The position numbers were made by a program, and so were the translations under genes. The notes under the pieces are model-generated. The model worked only from the letters and a program-made list of their open reading frames with translations, made no database searches and had not been told where the DNA came from. Below, one piece after another: positions 1 to 7,853 of a stretch of DNA of 11,111 nt. Origin of the DNA: UBA6136 sp041178325 (GTDB lineage: Bacteria > Pseudomonadota > Gammaproteobacteria > Methylococcales > Methylococcaceae). Numbering within the stretch: the first letter of the stretch is position 1; every line of letters starts with the position of its first letter. Location of the stretch: contig JBEGVN010000093.1 in NCBI GenBank assembly GCA_041178325.1, forward strand, positions 1 through 11,111. The letters run 5' to 3'.

Positions 1-63
1 GCGAGCACGGAATCCGTGAGTACGGACACGCTTGATCTTGCTAGGCTGATAGGTTCTTTTCAT
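1..63 (-). CDS. rpmH: 50S ribosomal protein L34 (5' end only)
   Basis: The reverse strand starting at the ATG at 63-61 encodes 21 residues, MKRTYQPSKIKRVRTHGFRA followed by R. This is the conserved N-terminus of bacterial ribosomal protein L34, a very basic protein of about 44-46 residues in the large subunit. The rest of the gene lies beyond the left edge. The sequence upstream of the start (64-80) shows no clear Shine-Dalgarno motif. Divergent rpmH and dnaA is the classic arrangement at the replication origin region of many bacteria, which supports both calls. The identification rests on a short but highly diagnostic stretch, and nothing looks damaged. Confidence 0.96.
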   Translation of the reverse strand, partial: MKRTYQPSKIKRVRTHGFRAR

Positions 64-314
64 GGTGAGAGGCCTTGAACACGGGCTACAAAAGAGGCGG
101 AATGCTAAAGCACGAAGGGACTGTCTGTCAATCGATCAACGTTTTCATGCTGTGAGTTATAGCAAAAGGGCCTCCGGAGTCTTCATTTTTGATCCATCTG
201 AGAAGAGCTCTGCGGGCCAAGGGCGGTTGGGTTATATTATCGTTTCGAGAACGCAGAGCCCCCTCCCATGACAGGTCCATTTCCGATCTTCGGCCGCAAG
301 AGCCCCCACGCCCG
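64..314. other. rpmH-dnaA divergent intergenic region
   Basis: This 251-bp gap lies between the two divergent starts and must hold promoters for rpmH (leftward) and dnaA (rightward). AT-rich patches occur at 143-165 and 231-242. I looked for DnaA boxes (TTATNCACA) on both strands. The best candidate, TGTGAGTTA at 151-159, has three mismatches and stands alone. No AT-rich unwinding element or cluster of 13-mers is visible. Four GATC sites occur before dnaA, too few to point to an E. coli-like oriC. I see no small gene in it. Confidence 0.7.
156..161 (-). promoter_or_regulatory. possible -10 element for rpmH
   Basis: On the minus strand the hexamer reads TATAAC, five of six matches to the sigma-70 -10 consensus, and would place the transcript start roughly 85 nt before the rpmH ATG. 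No good -35 hexamer sits 16-19 bp upstream, so this is a weak call based on one element only. Confidence 0.25.
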
Positions 315-1658
315 ATGAGCCTGATTTGGTCCCAATGCATGAGCCGGCTGGAGGGAGAACTTCCACCCCAGCAGTTCAACACCTGGATACGTCCTCTGCA
401 ACCGGTGGAAAGTGCCGGGGAGCTCCGTCTTCTGGCCCCCAATAAGTTTGTACTGGACTGGGTCAGGCAACATTTCTTCGCTCGAATTGAAGAAGTTCTT
501 GCGGCTCAGAATCAGCCTGCCCCCACGGTGAGCCTTGAAATCGGGAGCCGTCCGGTAGAGCCACCTCCCGCAAGCAGAGCCGCGGCGTCCGGGCCTTCCA
601 CGACAGCAACGAAAGCGCCGCCCGCCCGAAGAGTTCTTGCCAATAACCTCAATCCGAGCTTCACGTTTGACAGCTTTGTCGAAGGGAAATCCAATCAGTT
701 GGCCCGGGCGGCTTCACTACAAGTGGCTCAGAATGTGGGTCGGGCCTATAACCCCTTGTTTATTTATGGGGGCGTGGGTCTTGGGAAGACCCACTTGATG
801 CATGCCATTGGGGATGAAATTCTCAAGCAGAACCCAGGGGCCAACATCGTTTATCTTCATTCCGAGCGGTTTGTTTCGGACATGGTCAAGGCGCTACAGC
901 ACAATGCCATTAGTGCGTTCAAGGATTTTTATCGGACCGTGGATGCACTCCTGATCGATGATATCCAGTTTTTTGCCGGTAAGGAGCGCTCCCAGGAGGA
1001 GTTTTTCCACACCTTCAATACGCTCCTTGAAAACAAGCATCAGATCATTCTGACCTGCGATAGATACCCCAAGGAAATCAAAGGGCTGGAGGAGAGACTG
1101 AAGTCCCGCATCGGCTGGGGTCTCTCGGTCGCCGTGGAACCTCCGGATCTTGAGACCCGCGTGGCCATTCTCATGAGTAAGGCCCAGCAGGCCCATGTCG
1201 ATCTTCCCGATGAAGTCGCGTTTCTGATTGGTAAACGAATTCGTTCGAACGTGAGAGAACTTGAAGGAGCCCTGCGCCGCGTCATCGCCAACGCCCATTT
1301 CACAGGGCAGCCGATTACCCTCGATTTTGCCAAGGAAGCGCTCAAAGACCTCATTGCGCTCCAGGATCGTCTGGTCAACGTGGAGAACATCCAGCGCACG
1401 GTGGCCGAGTACTACAAGATTCGCGTCTCTGATCTCCTCTCGCCCAAACGGACCCGTTCGGTCACCCGCCCGCGACAGGCGGCGATGGCCTTAAGCAAGG
1501 AACTGACGAATCACAGTCTTCCTGAAATAGGCCAGTTGTTTGGGGGGCGAGACCATACCACCGTCTTGCATGCTTGCCGGAAGGTCCAGGAGATCATGGC
1601 CAGCGATGCCAAATTCCTTGAGGATTACAACAATCTGAAGCGGCTTTTGTCCGCTTGA
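315..1658 (+). CDS. dnaA: Chromosomal replication initiator protein DnaA
   Basis: DnaA is the AAA+ ATPase that binds DnaA boxes, melts oriC and loads the replicative helicase. The protein is 447 residues (E. coli 467). Domain I starts MSLIWSQCMSRLEGELPPQQ, close to the E. coli N-terminus. A Pro/Ala-rich linker (about residues 85-115) follows, shorter than in E. coli. The AAA+ core has Walker A GGVGLGKT (152-159) and Walker B LLIDD (212-216). The C-terminal helix-turn-helix domain has the family signature GGRDHTTV (410-417). The ATG at 315 is chosen because it starts exactly at the conserved domain I. An in-frame TTG at 189 would add 42 residues unlike the family. The ribosome binding site is weak, which is common for dnaA. 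dnaN follows after 34 bp, probably in the same transcript. Confidence 0.98.
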   Translation: MSLIWSQCMSRLEGELPPQQFNTWIRPLQPVESAGELRLLAPNKFVLDWVRQHFFARIEEVLAAQNQPAPTVSLEIGSRPVEPPPASRAAASGPSTTATKAPPARRVLANNLNPSFTFDSFVEGKSNQLARAASLQVAQNVGRAYNPLFIYGGVGLGKTHLMHAIGDEILKQNPGANIVYLHSERFVSDMVKALQHNAISAFKDFYRTVDALLIDDIQFFAGKERSQEEFFHTFNTLLENKHQIILTCDRYPKEIKGLEERLKSRIGWGLSVAVEPPDLETRVAILMSKAQQAHVDLPDEVAFLIGKRIRSNVRELEGALRRVIANAHFTGQPITLDFAKEALKDLIALQDRLVNVENIQRTVAEYYKIRVSDLLSPKRTRSVTRPRQAAMALSKELTNHSLPEIGQLFGGRDHTTVLHACRKVQEIMASDAKFLEDYNNLKRLLSA

Positions 1659-1692
1659 GTCTTTCTGATCGCTACTCACCCAGGATTTCCCC

Positions 1693-2796
1693 ATGAAATT
1701 CCAGATTGACCGTGAAACCCTTTTGGCGCCGCTTTCACATTTGATCGGCGTCGTCGAAAAGCGGCAGACCATGCCGATCCTTTCGAATGTCCTGATGCGC
1801 CTTGCGGGCGATACCTTGGAAATGACCGCCACGGACACCGAGGTTCAGCTGGTTGCGCGCATCGCAGTAACCATCGGCGAAAGCGGTGAGGTTACGGTTC
1901 CGGCGCGAAAGCTCCTCGACATTTTTCGTCTGCTCCCCGATCACAGTCAGGTGAATCTGGGCGCCAAGGGGGATCGCCTGATCGTTCAAGCGGGTAGCAG
2001 CCGGTTCAGCCTGACTACGCTTCCGGTAGAAAGTTATCCTGCCTTTGATATGGGGCAAACCGACCTTGAAGTCACGCTTCCAGCGGTAACGCTCAGGACC
2101 GCACTGGAGAAGACCCTGTTTGCGATTGCGCAGCAAGATGTGCGCTACTACCTCAAGGGTCTCTTGCTCGATCTTGAAGGGGTAACGCTTCGCACCGTGG
2201 CTTCTGATGGACATCGACTTGCGGTGTTTCAGGAAACATTGGCCGAGGGCTTTGTCGCTAACCGACAGATCATTGTTCCCCGCAAAGGGGTTCTTGAACT
2301 ATACCGCCTTTTGAGTGATGCGGCAGAAGAGGTCACCCTTCAGATTTCACCCAACACCCTTCGGGCCAACATCGGCAGCTTGAGTTTTTCCACCAAGCTG
2401 ATTGATGGTCGTTATCCCGATTATCGGCGGGTGCTTCCGCAAGAATGTGCAACCACCATAGTGGTTGAGCGGGATCTGCTGCGAGCGGCTTTGGGGCGCG
2501 TTGGGCTTATGACCAATGAAAAACAAAAAAGCATCACCCTTGAAGCCTCAGCCAATGGGGACATGATTCTGACCAGCCAAAGTGCGGATCAGGATGATGC
2601 AGAAGAGCGTCTTAGCGTCACAGCGGAGGGCGGTGCGGTGTCGGTGGGATTCAATTCAGCCTACCTTATTGAGGCTATCAGTCACGTCTCGGGGAGCGAG
2701 CTTCGGCTTTCGTTTACCCCGGCAGGCAATAGCTGTTTGGTCGAAGATCCCGATGATCCGCGGTATCGGTGCGTGGTCATGCCCATGAGGCTCTGA
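1693..2796 (+). CDS. dnaN: DNA polymerase III beta subunit (sliding clamp)
   Basis: DnaN forms the ring-shaped homodimeric clamp that tethers DNA polymerase III and recruits mismatch-repair and translesion proteins. The protein has 367 residues, one more than E. coli. It starts MKFQIDRETLLAPLSHLIGV and ends VVMPMRL, the conserved C-terminus that borders the protein-binding cleft. Family landmarks include KRQTMPILSNVL near the N-terminus, VASDGHRLA in the middle domain and LIDGRYPDYRRVLP. An AGGA motif at 1682-1685 lies 7 bp before the ATG. The gene sits between dnaA and recF, the standard order, with only a 49-bp gap to recF. It is intact and shows nothing unusual. Confidence 0.98.
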   Translation: MKFQIDRETLLAPLSHLIGVVEKRQTMPILSNVLMRLAGDTLEMTATDTEVQLVARIAVTIGESGEVTVPARKLLDIFRLLPDHSQVNLGAKGDRLIVQAGSSRFSLTTLPVESYPAFDMGQTDLEVTLPAVTLRTALEKTLFAIAQQDVRYYLKGLLLDLEGVTLRTVASDGHRLAVFQETLAEGFVANRQIIVPRKGVLELYRLLSDAAEEVTLQISPNTLRANIGSLSFSTKLIDGRYPDYRRVLPQECATTIVVERDLLRAALGRVGLMTNEKQKSITLEASANGDMILTSQSADQDDAEERLSVTAEGGAVSVGFNSAYLIEAISHVSGSELRLSFTPAGNSCLVEDPDDPRYRCVVMPMRL

Positions 2797-2845
2797 TTGA
2801 CGTGGACCGAGCCCTGACCTTGGGCCGGGTTCCTGGAGGGTCTGC

Positions 2846-3928
2846 TTGAGCCTCATTCAGCTCGATGTGGAGGGGCTTCGGAATCTGGATCCCCTGCGCC
2901 TTGAACCTGAGCCGGGCATCAATTTCATCGTGGGTCCAAATGCCAGTGGCAAGACCTCGCTGCTGGAGGCGATCTACCTTCTTGGGCGTGGACGCTCGTT
3001 TCGGACCAGCCAGGCCGGTCAAATGGTTCGTTTTGGATCCAGTGCCCTGACGGTCGCGGGGCGTGTTCTCACCCCGGAGGGCGAACGTCAGATTCTTGGG
3101 CTCAAAATGGCGAGGGGGCGCCGTGAGATCCACGTTGGTGGTCGTTCGGTTCAGTCCAGTGCCTTCCTCATGAAGGCCTTTCCACTTCTGGTGATCCAAC
3201 CCTCGGGGATTGCTCTTCTGGAGGGCTCTCCAAAGCTTCGACGCAACTTCCTCGATTTCGGGGTCTTTCATGATGATCCTGCGTTTCTGGATTATTGGCG
3301 CCGCTACATGCGGGCCCTGAATCACCGAAATAGCCTTCTGAGACGCGGTAATACCCGCGAATTGGCTCCTTGGACCCATGAAATGGCCCGCTACGGTATA
3401 ATGCTGCATCAGGCGCGGTGCGGTTATCTTGAACGATTGATGCCGTATTTCCGCGAGATAGGGGGGCGTTTTTTTGGGGCCTCACCGTTTGAGCTCAAGG
3501 TGCAGCCCGGTTGGGATCTGGGTCGTTCTCTGGAGGCTATTCTGGACAGTGACGTGGCGTCAGATCTTCGCCATGGCCACACCCAGTCGGGTCCTCACCG
3601 GGGAGACTTTGCCATCCTGATGGGTCAGAAGCCGGTGCGGGGGTATGTATCCCGTGGCCAAATGAAGCTTCTGGTCTATGCCCTGCTGTTGGCACAATCA
3701 CGGCTGATGGAAGAACGGATGGGTTCTTGCGGCTGTGTCCTCATCGACGATGTGGCGGCCGAGCTCGACAGACCCAATCGTCATACTCTTTTGGACCTGC
3801 TTCAGGGCCGTTCAACCCAGTTTTTCATTACGGCGACGGCCTTAGAAACCGCGCCTATGACGGAAAGCCTGAAGGCTGCCGTTTTCCAAATCGAACAAGG
3901 TCGCTTAATACAATCCGTGGCACCATGA
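2846..3928 (+). CDS. recF: DNA replication and repair protein RecF
   Basis: RecF is an SMC-like ATPase that, with RecO and RecR, loads RecA at single-strand gaps behind stalled forks. The protein has 360 residues (E. coli 357). It shows Walker A GPNASGKT (30-37), the ABC-type signature YVSRGQ (267-272) and Walker B VLIDD (298-302) followed by the D-loop-like VAAELD. The start is a TTG, chosen because its product aligns with the E. coli N-terminus (MSLIQLDVEGLRNLD) and a strong GGAGGG motif (2835-2840) lies 5 bp upstream. The stop codon overlaps the gyrB start as ATGA, which implies translational coupling. The rare start codon fits the usually low level of RecF. Confidence 0.97.
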   Translation: MSLIQLDVEGLRNLDPLRLEPEPGINFIVGPNASGKTSLLEAIYLLGRGRSFRTSQAGQMVRFGSSALTVAGRVLTPEGERQILGLKMARGRREIHVGGRSVQSSAFLMKAFPLLVIQPSGIALLEGSPKLRRNFLDFGVFHDDPAFLDYWRRYMRALNHRNSLLRRGNTRELAPWTHEMARYGIMLHQARCGYLERLMPYFREIGGRFFGASPFELKVQPGWDLGRSLEAILDSDVASDLRHGHTQSGPHRGDFAILMGQKPVRGYVSRGQMKLLVYALLLAQSRLMEERMGSCGCVLIDDVAAELDRPNRHTLLDLLQGRSTQFFITATALETAPMTESLKAAVFQIEQGRLIQSVAP

Positions 3929-6348
3929 CGAACATTCCCAATCCAAACGAATACGACAGCAGTTCGATCAAGGTACTCAAGGGCCTTGACGCAGTTCGCA
4001 AGCGGCCCGGCATGTACATCGGCGATACCGACGATGGTACAGGCTTGCACCACATGGTCTTCGAAGTGGTCGATAATGCCATCGATGAAGCCTTGGCGGG
4101 ACACTGCCGAAACATTGGCGTTACGATCCATCTGGATGAATCCATCACCGTTTCCGATGACGGTCGCGGCATCCCGGTCGATATCCACCCGGAAGAGGGC
4201 CGCTCCGCTGCCGAAGTCATCATGACCGTCCTTCATGCCGGCGGTAAGTTTGATGACAATTCCTACAAGGTTTCAGGGGGCCTTCACGGGGTGGGTGTTT
4301 CCGTGGTGAACGCCCTGTCCGAGTTGCTCCATCTTGAAATCCACCGCAGCGGTTCGCTTTACCGTCAAGAGTATGTCCATGGTGAACCCCAGGCACCACT
4401 CGCGCGGGTCGGTGAAACCAACCGAACCGGAACCACGGTTCATTTCAAGCCCAGCGCGGGGACCTTCACCAATATCGAATTCCACTACGAGATCCTGGCC
4501 AAGCGTTTGAGGGAGCTTTCGTTCCTGAATTCAGGGGTTGCCATAACGCTGCGTGATGAGCGTCATGACAAATCAGATCATTTCGAATTCGAGGGCGGAA
4601 TCCGCGCCTTTGTGGAATATCTCAACAAGAACAAGACGCCGCTCTTTGAGAAAGTTTTCTACTTCATCGCGGAAAAGGATGGCCTGACCGTCGAGGCTGC
4701 CTTGCAGTGGAATGACTCTTATCAGGAGAACATCTACTGTTTCACCAACAACATTCCCCAGCGTGATGGGGGTACCCATCTCGCCGGTTTCCGCGGGGCG
4801 TTGACCCGAACGCTGAACCAGTACATTGATGATCAGGGCCTTCTGAAAAAGCAGAAGGTGGATACCGCGGGGGATGATGCGCGTGAGGGTCTGACGGCCA
4901 TCCTCTCGGTCAAGGTTCCCGATCCCAAGTTCTCCTCACAAACCAAGGACAAACTGGTGTCCTCAGAGGTCAAGCCCGTCGTTGAGGCGGCCATGACCGA
5001 AAAATTCCAGGAATTCATGCTGGAAAATCCCTCCGTTGCCAAGACCATCGCCAACAAGATGATCGAAGCAGCTCGGGCCCGCGAAGCGGCCCGTAAGGCC
5101 AGGGAAATGACCCGTCGCAAGACAGCACTGGATATCGCAGGCCTCCCTGGGAAACTGGCGGATTGTCAGGAAAAGGATCCGGCCCTCTCCGAACTTTTCA
5201 TTGTGGAAGGGGACTCAGCAGGCGGATCCGCCAAGCAGGGACGGGATCGTCGCACGCAAGCCATCCTTCCGCTCAAGGGCAAGATTCTCAATGTCGAGCG
5301 CGCCCGCTTCGATCGCATGATTTCATCGGATGAGGTCGGCACACTGATTACGGCCATGGGGTGTGGAATTGGGCGGGACGATTACGATCCCAACAAGCTG
5401 CGCTATCACCGCATCATCATCATGACCGATGCCGATGTCGACGGGTCTCATATTCGTACGCTCCTTTTGACCTTCTTTTACCGTCAAATGCCCGAGCTGA
5501 TTGAACGGGGTCACATCTATATCGCACAGCCGCCGCTCTACAAGGTGAAGAAGGGAAAACAGGAGCAGTACGTTAAGGACGACCTTGAGCTCAATAACTA
5601 TCTGTTGCAGCTGGCCCTTGAGAAGACGCGCTTCCATGCTGATCCTGAATCCCCAGCGATTCAGGGGCAGGGGCTTGAGACGCTCTGCCGCGAATACCTG
5701 GCGGTACGACAGATCGTTCAGCGTCTGGGGCATCGCTATGATGAAGGCTTGCTGGATGGCTTGACCGATGTCTCACCCATCGAGGTTCAGGATCTCATCG
5801 ATCCAGCGCGGGTCCAGCTTTGGCTAGATGCTCTCGCCCGAAGGCTTGCGCAGGCTGATCGCGGCGCACGCTTTGAGTTCGTTCCGAGCTTTGGGGCAAC
5901 GCCGGATGATTTCCGTCTCGCCGTCAGCAAACGCTTGCACGGCGTTTATAAGCACTTTGAGCTCGGTTCCGGATTCTTTGGTTCGGGTGATTACCGTCGC
6001 CTTGCTGCCTTTTCACGGATGATAGATGGCCTTTTTGGTGAAGACTCATTTGTTGCGGCCGATGAGCGACGGGAGCGTGTTGGGAATTTCCGTGACGCGT
6101 TTGAATGGATGATGTCAGAGGCGCGCCGCGGTCAGCATATTCAGCGCTATAAAGGCTTGGGTGAGATGAACCCTGAGCAGCTCTTTGAGACCACGCTGGA
6201 TTCCAATACCCGCCGACTGCTTCAGGTCAAAATTGAGGATGCCATCTCGGCTGATGAGATTTTTACGACCCTGATGGGCGATCAGGTCGAGCCGAGGCGC
6301 GACTTTATTGAGCGGAATGCGCTCGAGGTCTCGAACCTCGATATCTAG
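3925..6348 (+). CDS. gyrB: DNA gyrase subunit B
   Basis: GyrB is the ATPase and part of the cleavage core of gyrase, which introduces negative supercoils with GyrA. The protein has 807 residues (E. coli 804). The GHKL ATPase domain shows VVDNAIDEA (48-56, metal-binding Asn51), DDGRGIP and GGLHGVG. The TOPRIM domain has EGDSAGG (catalytic Glu428) and DADVDGSH (metal-binding Asp502 and Asp504), followed by QRYKGLGEMNPEQL near the C-terminus. The stretch of roughly residues 555-730 between the TOPRIM motif and that tail corresponds to the extra domain of proteobacterial GyrB that Gram-positive GyrB lacks. The ATG at 3925 overlaps the recF stop and gives the expected N-terminus. An upstream in-frame start at 3727 lies deep in recF and is rejected. 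Little Shine-Dalgarno sequence is present, so coupling to recF is likely. Confidence 0.98.
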   Translation: MTNIPNPNEYDSSSIKVLKGLDAVRKRPGMYIGDTDDGTGLHHMVFEVVDNAIDEALAGHCRNIGVTIHLDESITVSDDGRGIPVDIHPEEGRSAAEVIMTVLHAGGKFDDNSYKVSGGLHGVGVSVVNALSELLHLEIHRSGSLYRQEYVHGEPQAPLARVGETNRTGTTVHFKPSAGTFTNIEFHYEILAKRLRELSFLNSGVAITLRDERHDKSDHFEFEGGIRAFVEYLNKNKTPLFEKVFYFIAEKDGLTVEAALQWNDSYQENIYCFTNNIPQRDGGTHLAGFRGALTRTLNQYIDDQGLLKKQKVDTAGDDAREGLTAILSVKVPDPKFSSQTKDKLVSSEVKPVVEAAMTEKFQEFMLENPSVAKTIANKMIEAARAREAARKAREMTRRKTALDIAGLPGKLADCQEKDPALSELFIVEGDSAGGSAKQGRDRRTQAILPLKGKILNVERARFDRMISSDEVGTLITAMGCGIGRDDYDPNKLRYHRIIIMTDADVDGSHIRTLLLTFFYRQMPELIERGHIYIAQPPLYKVKKGKQEQYVKDDLELNNYLLQLALEKTRFHADPESPAIQGQGLETLCREYLAVRQIVQRLGHRYDEGLLDGLTDVSPIEVQDLIDPARVQLWLDALARRLAQADRGARFEFVPSFGATPDDFRLAVSKRLHGVYKHFELGSGFFGSGDYRRLAAFSRMIDGLFGEDSFVAADERRERVGNFRDAFEWMMSEARRGQHIQRYKGLGEMNPEQLFETTLDSNTRRLLQVKIEDAISADEIFTTLMGDQVEPRRDFIERNALEVSNLDI

Positions 6349-6358
6349 GGATAGGCTT

Positions 6359-6385
6359 CGGGATCCCGCTCATCTCGGGGTCCTG
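6359..6385 (+). terminator. hairpin between gyrB and the DUF6513 gene
   Basis: GGATCCCG (6361-6368) pairs with CGGGGTCC (6376-6383) around a 7-nt loop, with one G-T wobble. The stem can extend outward by a G-T and a C-G pair to 6359/6385. No T-run follows, so it is not a classical intrinsic terminator. It may end or attenuate part of the gyrB transcript, or be incidental. The gap to the next start is only 65 bp. Confidence 0.35.
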
Positions 6386-6413
6386 GCTCCCTCTGTCTGG
6401 GGTCATTTCCGTC

Positions 6414-7853
6414 ATGTCTGAGCACATCCTGTTTCTCACCGGAAAGCTCGCCGAAAAGCAGCTGCGTCGAACGCTTGATGAGATGCGGCCTGATTTCGAC
6501 TACACCGTCCATGTACTCGGCGTGACCGTGGCAGCGCTAATGACGGCAGACATGATCGGTCGGCGGCTCACCGAAACCTTTGGCGCGGATCGTGTGCTGG
6601 TTCCCGGTCGCTGCCGCGGAGATCTTGATGCCTTATCCGCGCTCCTTGGGATTCCTGTGACCCGGGGGCCAGAGGAACTGCATGACCTTCCTGAGTTTTT
6701 TGGTCGTGCGGCAAGAAAACCCGACCTAAGTCTCCACGACCTTCACATTTTTGGTGAAATCGTAGAAGCCCCCCAGCTGAGCGTCGACGGAATTGTCGCG
6801 CGTGCTCGACGTTATCAGCGCGAAGGCGCGGATGTCATTGATCTGGGCTGTCTGCCGGCGACGCCTTTTCCTCACCTTGAAGACGCCGTTCGTGCGCTTA
6901 AAGCTGAGGGTTTTTTGGTTAGCGTAGACTCCCTTGAAGATGAAGATCTTCTTCGAGGGGGACGGGCAGGTGCGGATTTTCTCTTAAGTCTTTCTGAGAA
7001 CAGTCTTTGGATTGCCGAGGAGGTCGACTCCACCCCGATTCTGATTCCTTCACGGCACGGTGATCTTGTCGCACTGGATCGGGTTATTGATCGGTTTTCA
7101 GCTACGGGCCGCGAATTTGTCGTTGATCCCATTCTTGATCCGATTCACTTTGGTTTCACCGAGTCTTTGGTCCGCTATCACACGGTTCGGTCGCGCTATC
7201 CCGACATCGAGATGATGATGGGGGTGGGGAATCTGACCGAGCTCACCCATGCGGATACCGCCGGGATCAATGCCCTTTTATTGGGCATCTGCTCGGAGCT
7301 CGGTATTCGTCAGATTCTGGCGACGCAGGTCAGCCGTCATGCGCGGCGCGCCATACGGGAAGCCGATGTTGCTCGAAGGATCATGTACGCCGCCCGTGAA
7401 GCCAATCGTTTACCCAAGCACATCGACGACAGCCTGATGGCGCTTCATGAGCGCAATCCCTTCCCCTTGTCGCACGATGACATTCTGGAGCTTCAATCCG
7501 CCATTCGTGATCCAAGCTACCGCATCCTTTCGGGTGAACGCGGTCTCTATGTATTTAACCGGGATGGCCTTTTGGAAGCCGATGAGCCTTTTGCCTTTTT
7601 TCCGCAACTTGGAGTCGAGGAGGATGGGGGGCATGCATTTTATCTGGGTGTGGAGATCGCCCGGGCTGAAATTGCCCAGAAGCTCGGCAAGCGCTACACG
7701 CAGGATCAACCGCTGGATTGGGGCTGTGCCGTTGAGGTTCCCGCATCGCCGCTCGTAAATCCCCATGATTACAAACCTGCGGGAACGACCTTGGCTCCCC
7801 GCGAAAAAGTTTCACGTGAAACCATGGCTGATTCCAAGGAGCCCTCCAAGTGA
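6414..7853 (+). CDS. DUF6513 / dihydropteroate-synthase-like protein (H4MPT pathway)
   Basis: This 479-residue protein resembles the dihydropteroate-synthase-related proteins of methanogens and of bacteria with H4MPT-linked C1 metabolism. The N-terminal part (about 1-105, starting MSEHILFLTGKLAEKQLRRT) matches what I know as DUF6513. A pterin-binding TIM-barrel-like region (about 109-320) follows, with GADVIDLGC (138-146; folate DHPS has a similar GADIIDIG), VSVDS (169-173) and VDPILDP. A C-terminal domain (about 340-445) resembles DUF4346. The likely role is a pterin condensation or related step in making tetrahydromethanopterin; this is inferred from family and neighbours, not proven. The last 30 or so residues look unconserved and contain a parS-like site. 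The stop overlaps the next gene's GTG by 4 bp. It is not an ordinary folP, which is shorter and lacks both flanking domains. No strong ribosome binding site is seen. Confidence 0.85.
   Translation: MSEHILFLTGKLAEKQLRRTLDEMRPDFDYTVHVLGVTVAALMTADMIGRRLTETFGADRVLVPGRCRGDLDALSALLGIPVTRGPEELHDLPEFFGRAARKPDLSLHDLHIFGEIVEAPQLSVDGIVARARRYQREGADVIDLGCLPATPFPHLEDAVRALKAEGFLVSVDSLEDEDLLRGGRAGADFLLSLSENSLWIAEEVDSTPILIPSRHGDLVALDRVIDRFSATGREFVVDPILDPIHFGFTESLVRYHTVRSRYPDIEMMMGVGNLTELTHADTAGINALLLGICSELGIRQILATQVSRHARRAIREADVARRIMYAAREANRLPKHIDDSLMALHERNPFPLSHDDILELQSAIRDPSYRILSGERGLYVFNRDGLLEADEPFAFFPQLGVEEDGGHAFYLGVEIARAEIAQKLGKRYTQDQPLDWGCAVEVPASPLVNPHDYKPAGTTLAPREKVSRETMADSKEPSK
7808..7823. other. parS-like ParB-binding site 1
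   Basis: The 16-bp sequence AGTTTCACGTGAAACC contains a perfect 14-bp palindrome (7809-7822) and matches the widespread parS consensus TGTTTCACGTGAAACA at 14 of 16 positions, differing only at the two outermost bases. It is read in frame as residues 465-470 (KVSRET) of the DUF6513 protein, in the tail beyond the conserved domains, so the DNA sequence rather than the protein is probably under selection. Chromosomal parS sites cluster near the origin, which fits the dnaA-gyrB context. Confidence 0.85.
7836..7841 (+). promoter_or_regulatory. ribosome binding site deciding the DUF447 GTG start
   Basis: AAGGAG lies 8 bp before the GTG at 7850, inside the end of the upstream gene. It supports the GTG start with the 4-bp overlap. 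Confidence 0.75.

Noticed and set aside
151..159. Possible DnaA box TGTGAGTTA
   Set aside because: Three mismatches to TTATCCACA on the reverse strand and no neighbouring boxes.
189..314. Longer dnaA starting at the in-frame TTG at 189
   Set aside because: The extra 42 residues do not resemble DnaA domain I, while the ATG at 315 starts exactly at the conserved N-terminus.
1..400. GATC richness as a sign of a Dam-regulated oriC
   Set aside because: GATC is frequent throughout the window's coding sequence, and the gap before dnaA holds too few sites to stand out.
3727..3924. N-terminal extension of gyrB inside recF
   Set aside because: It overlaps the conserved Walker B end of RecF in another frame. 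The GyrB family starts at the ATG at 3925, which gives the typical ATGA coupling.
6414..7853. Classical folate dihydropteroate synthase (folP)
   Set aside because: At 479 residues, with extra N- and C-terminal domains and altered pterin-site motifs (IDLGC instead of IDIGG), it fits the H4MPT-linked family better.
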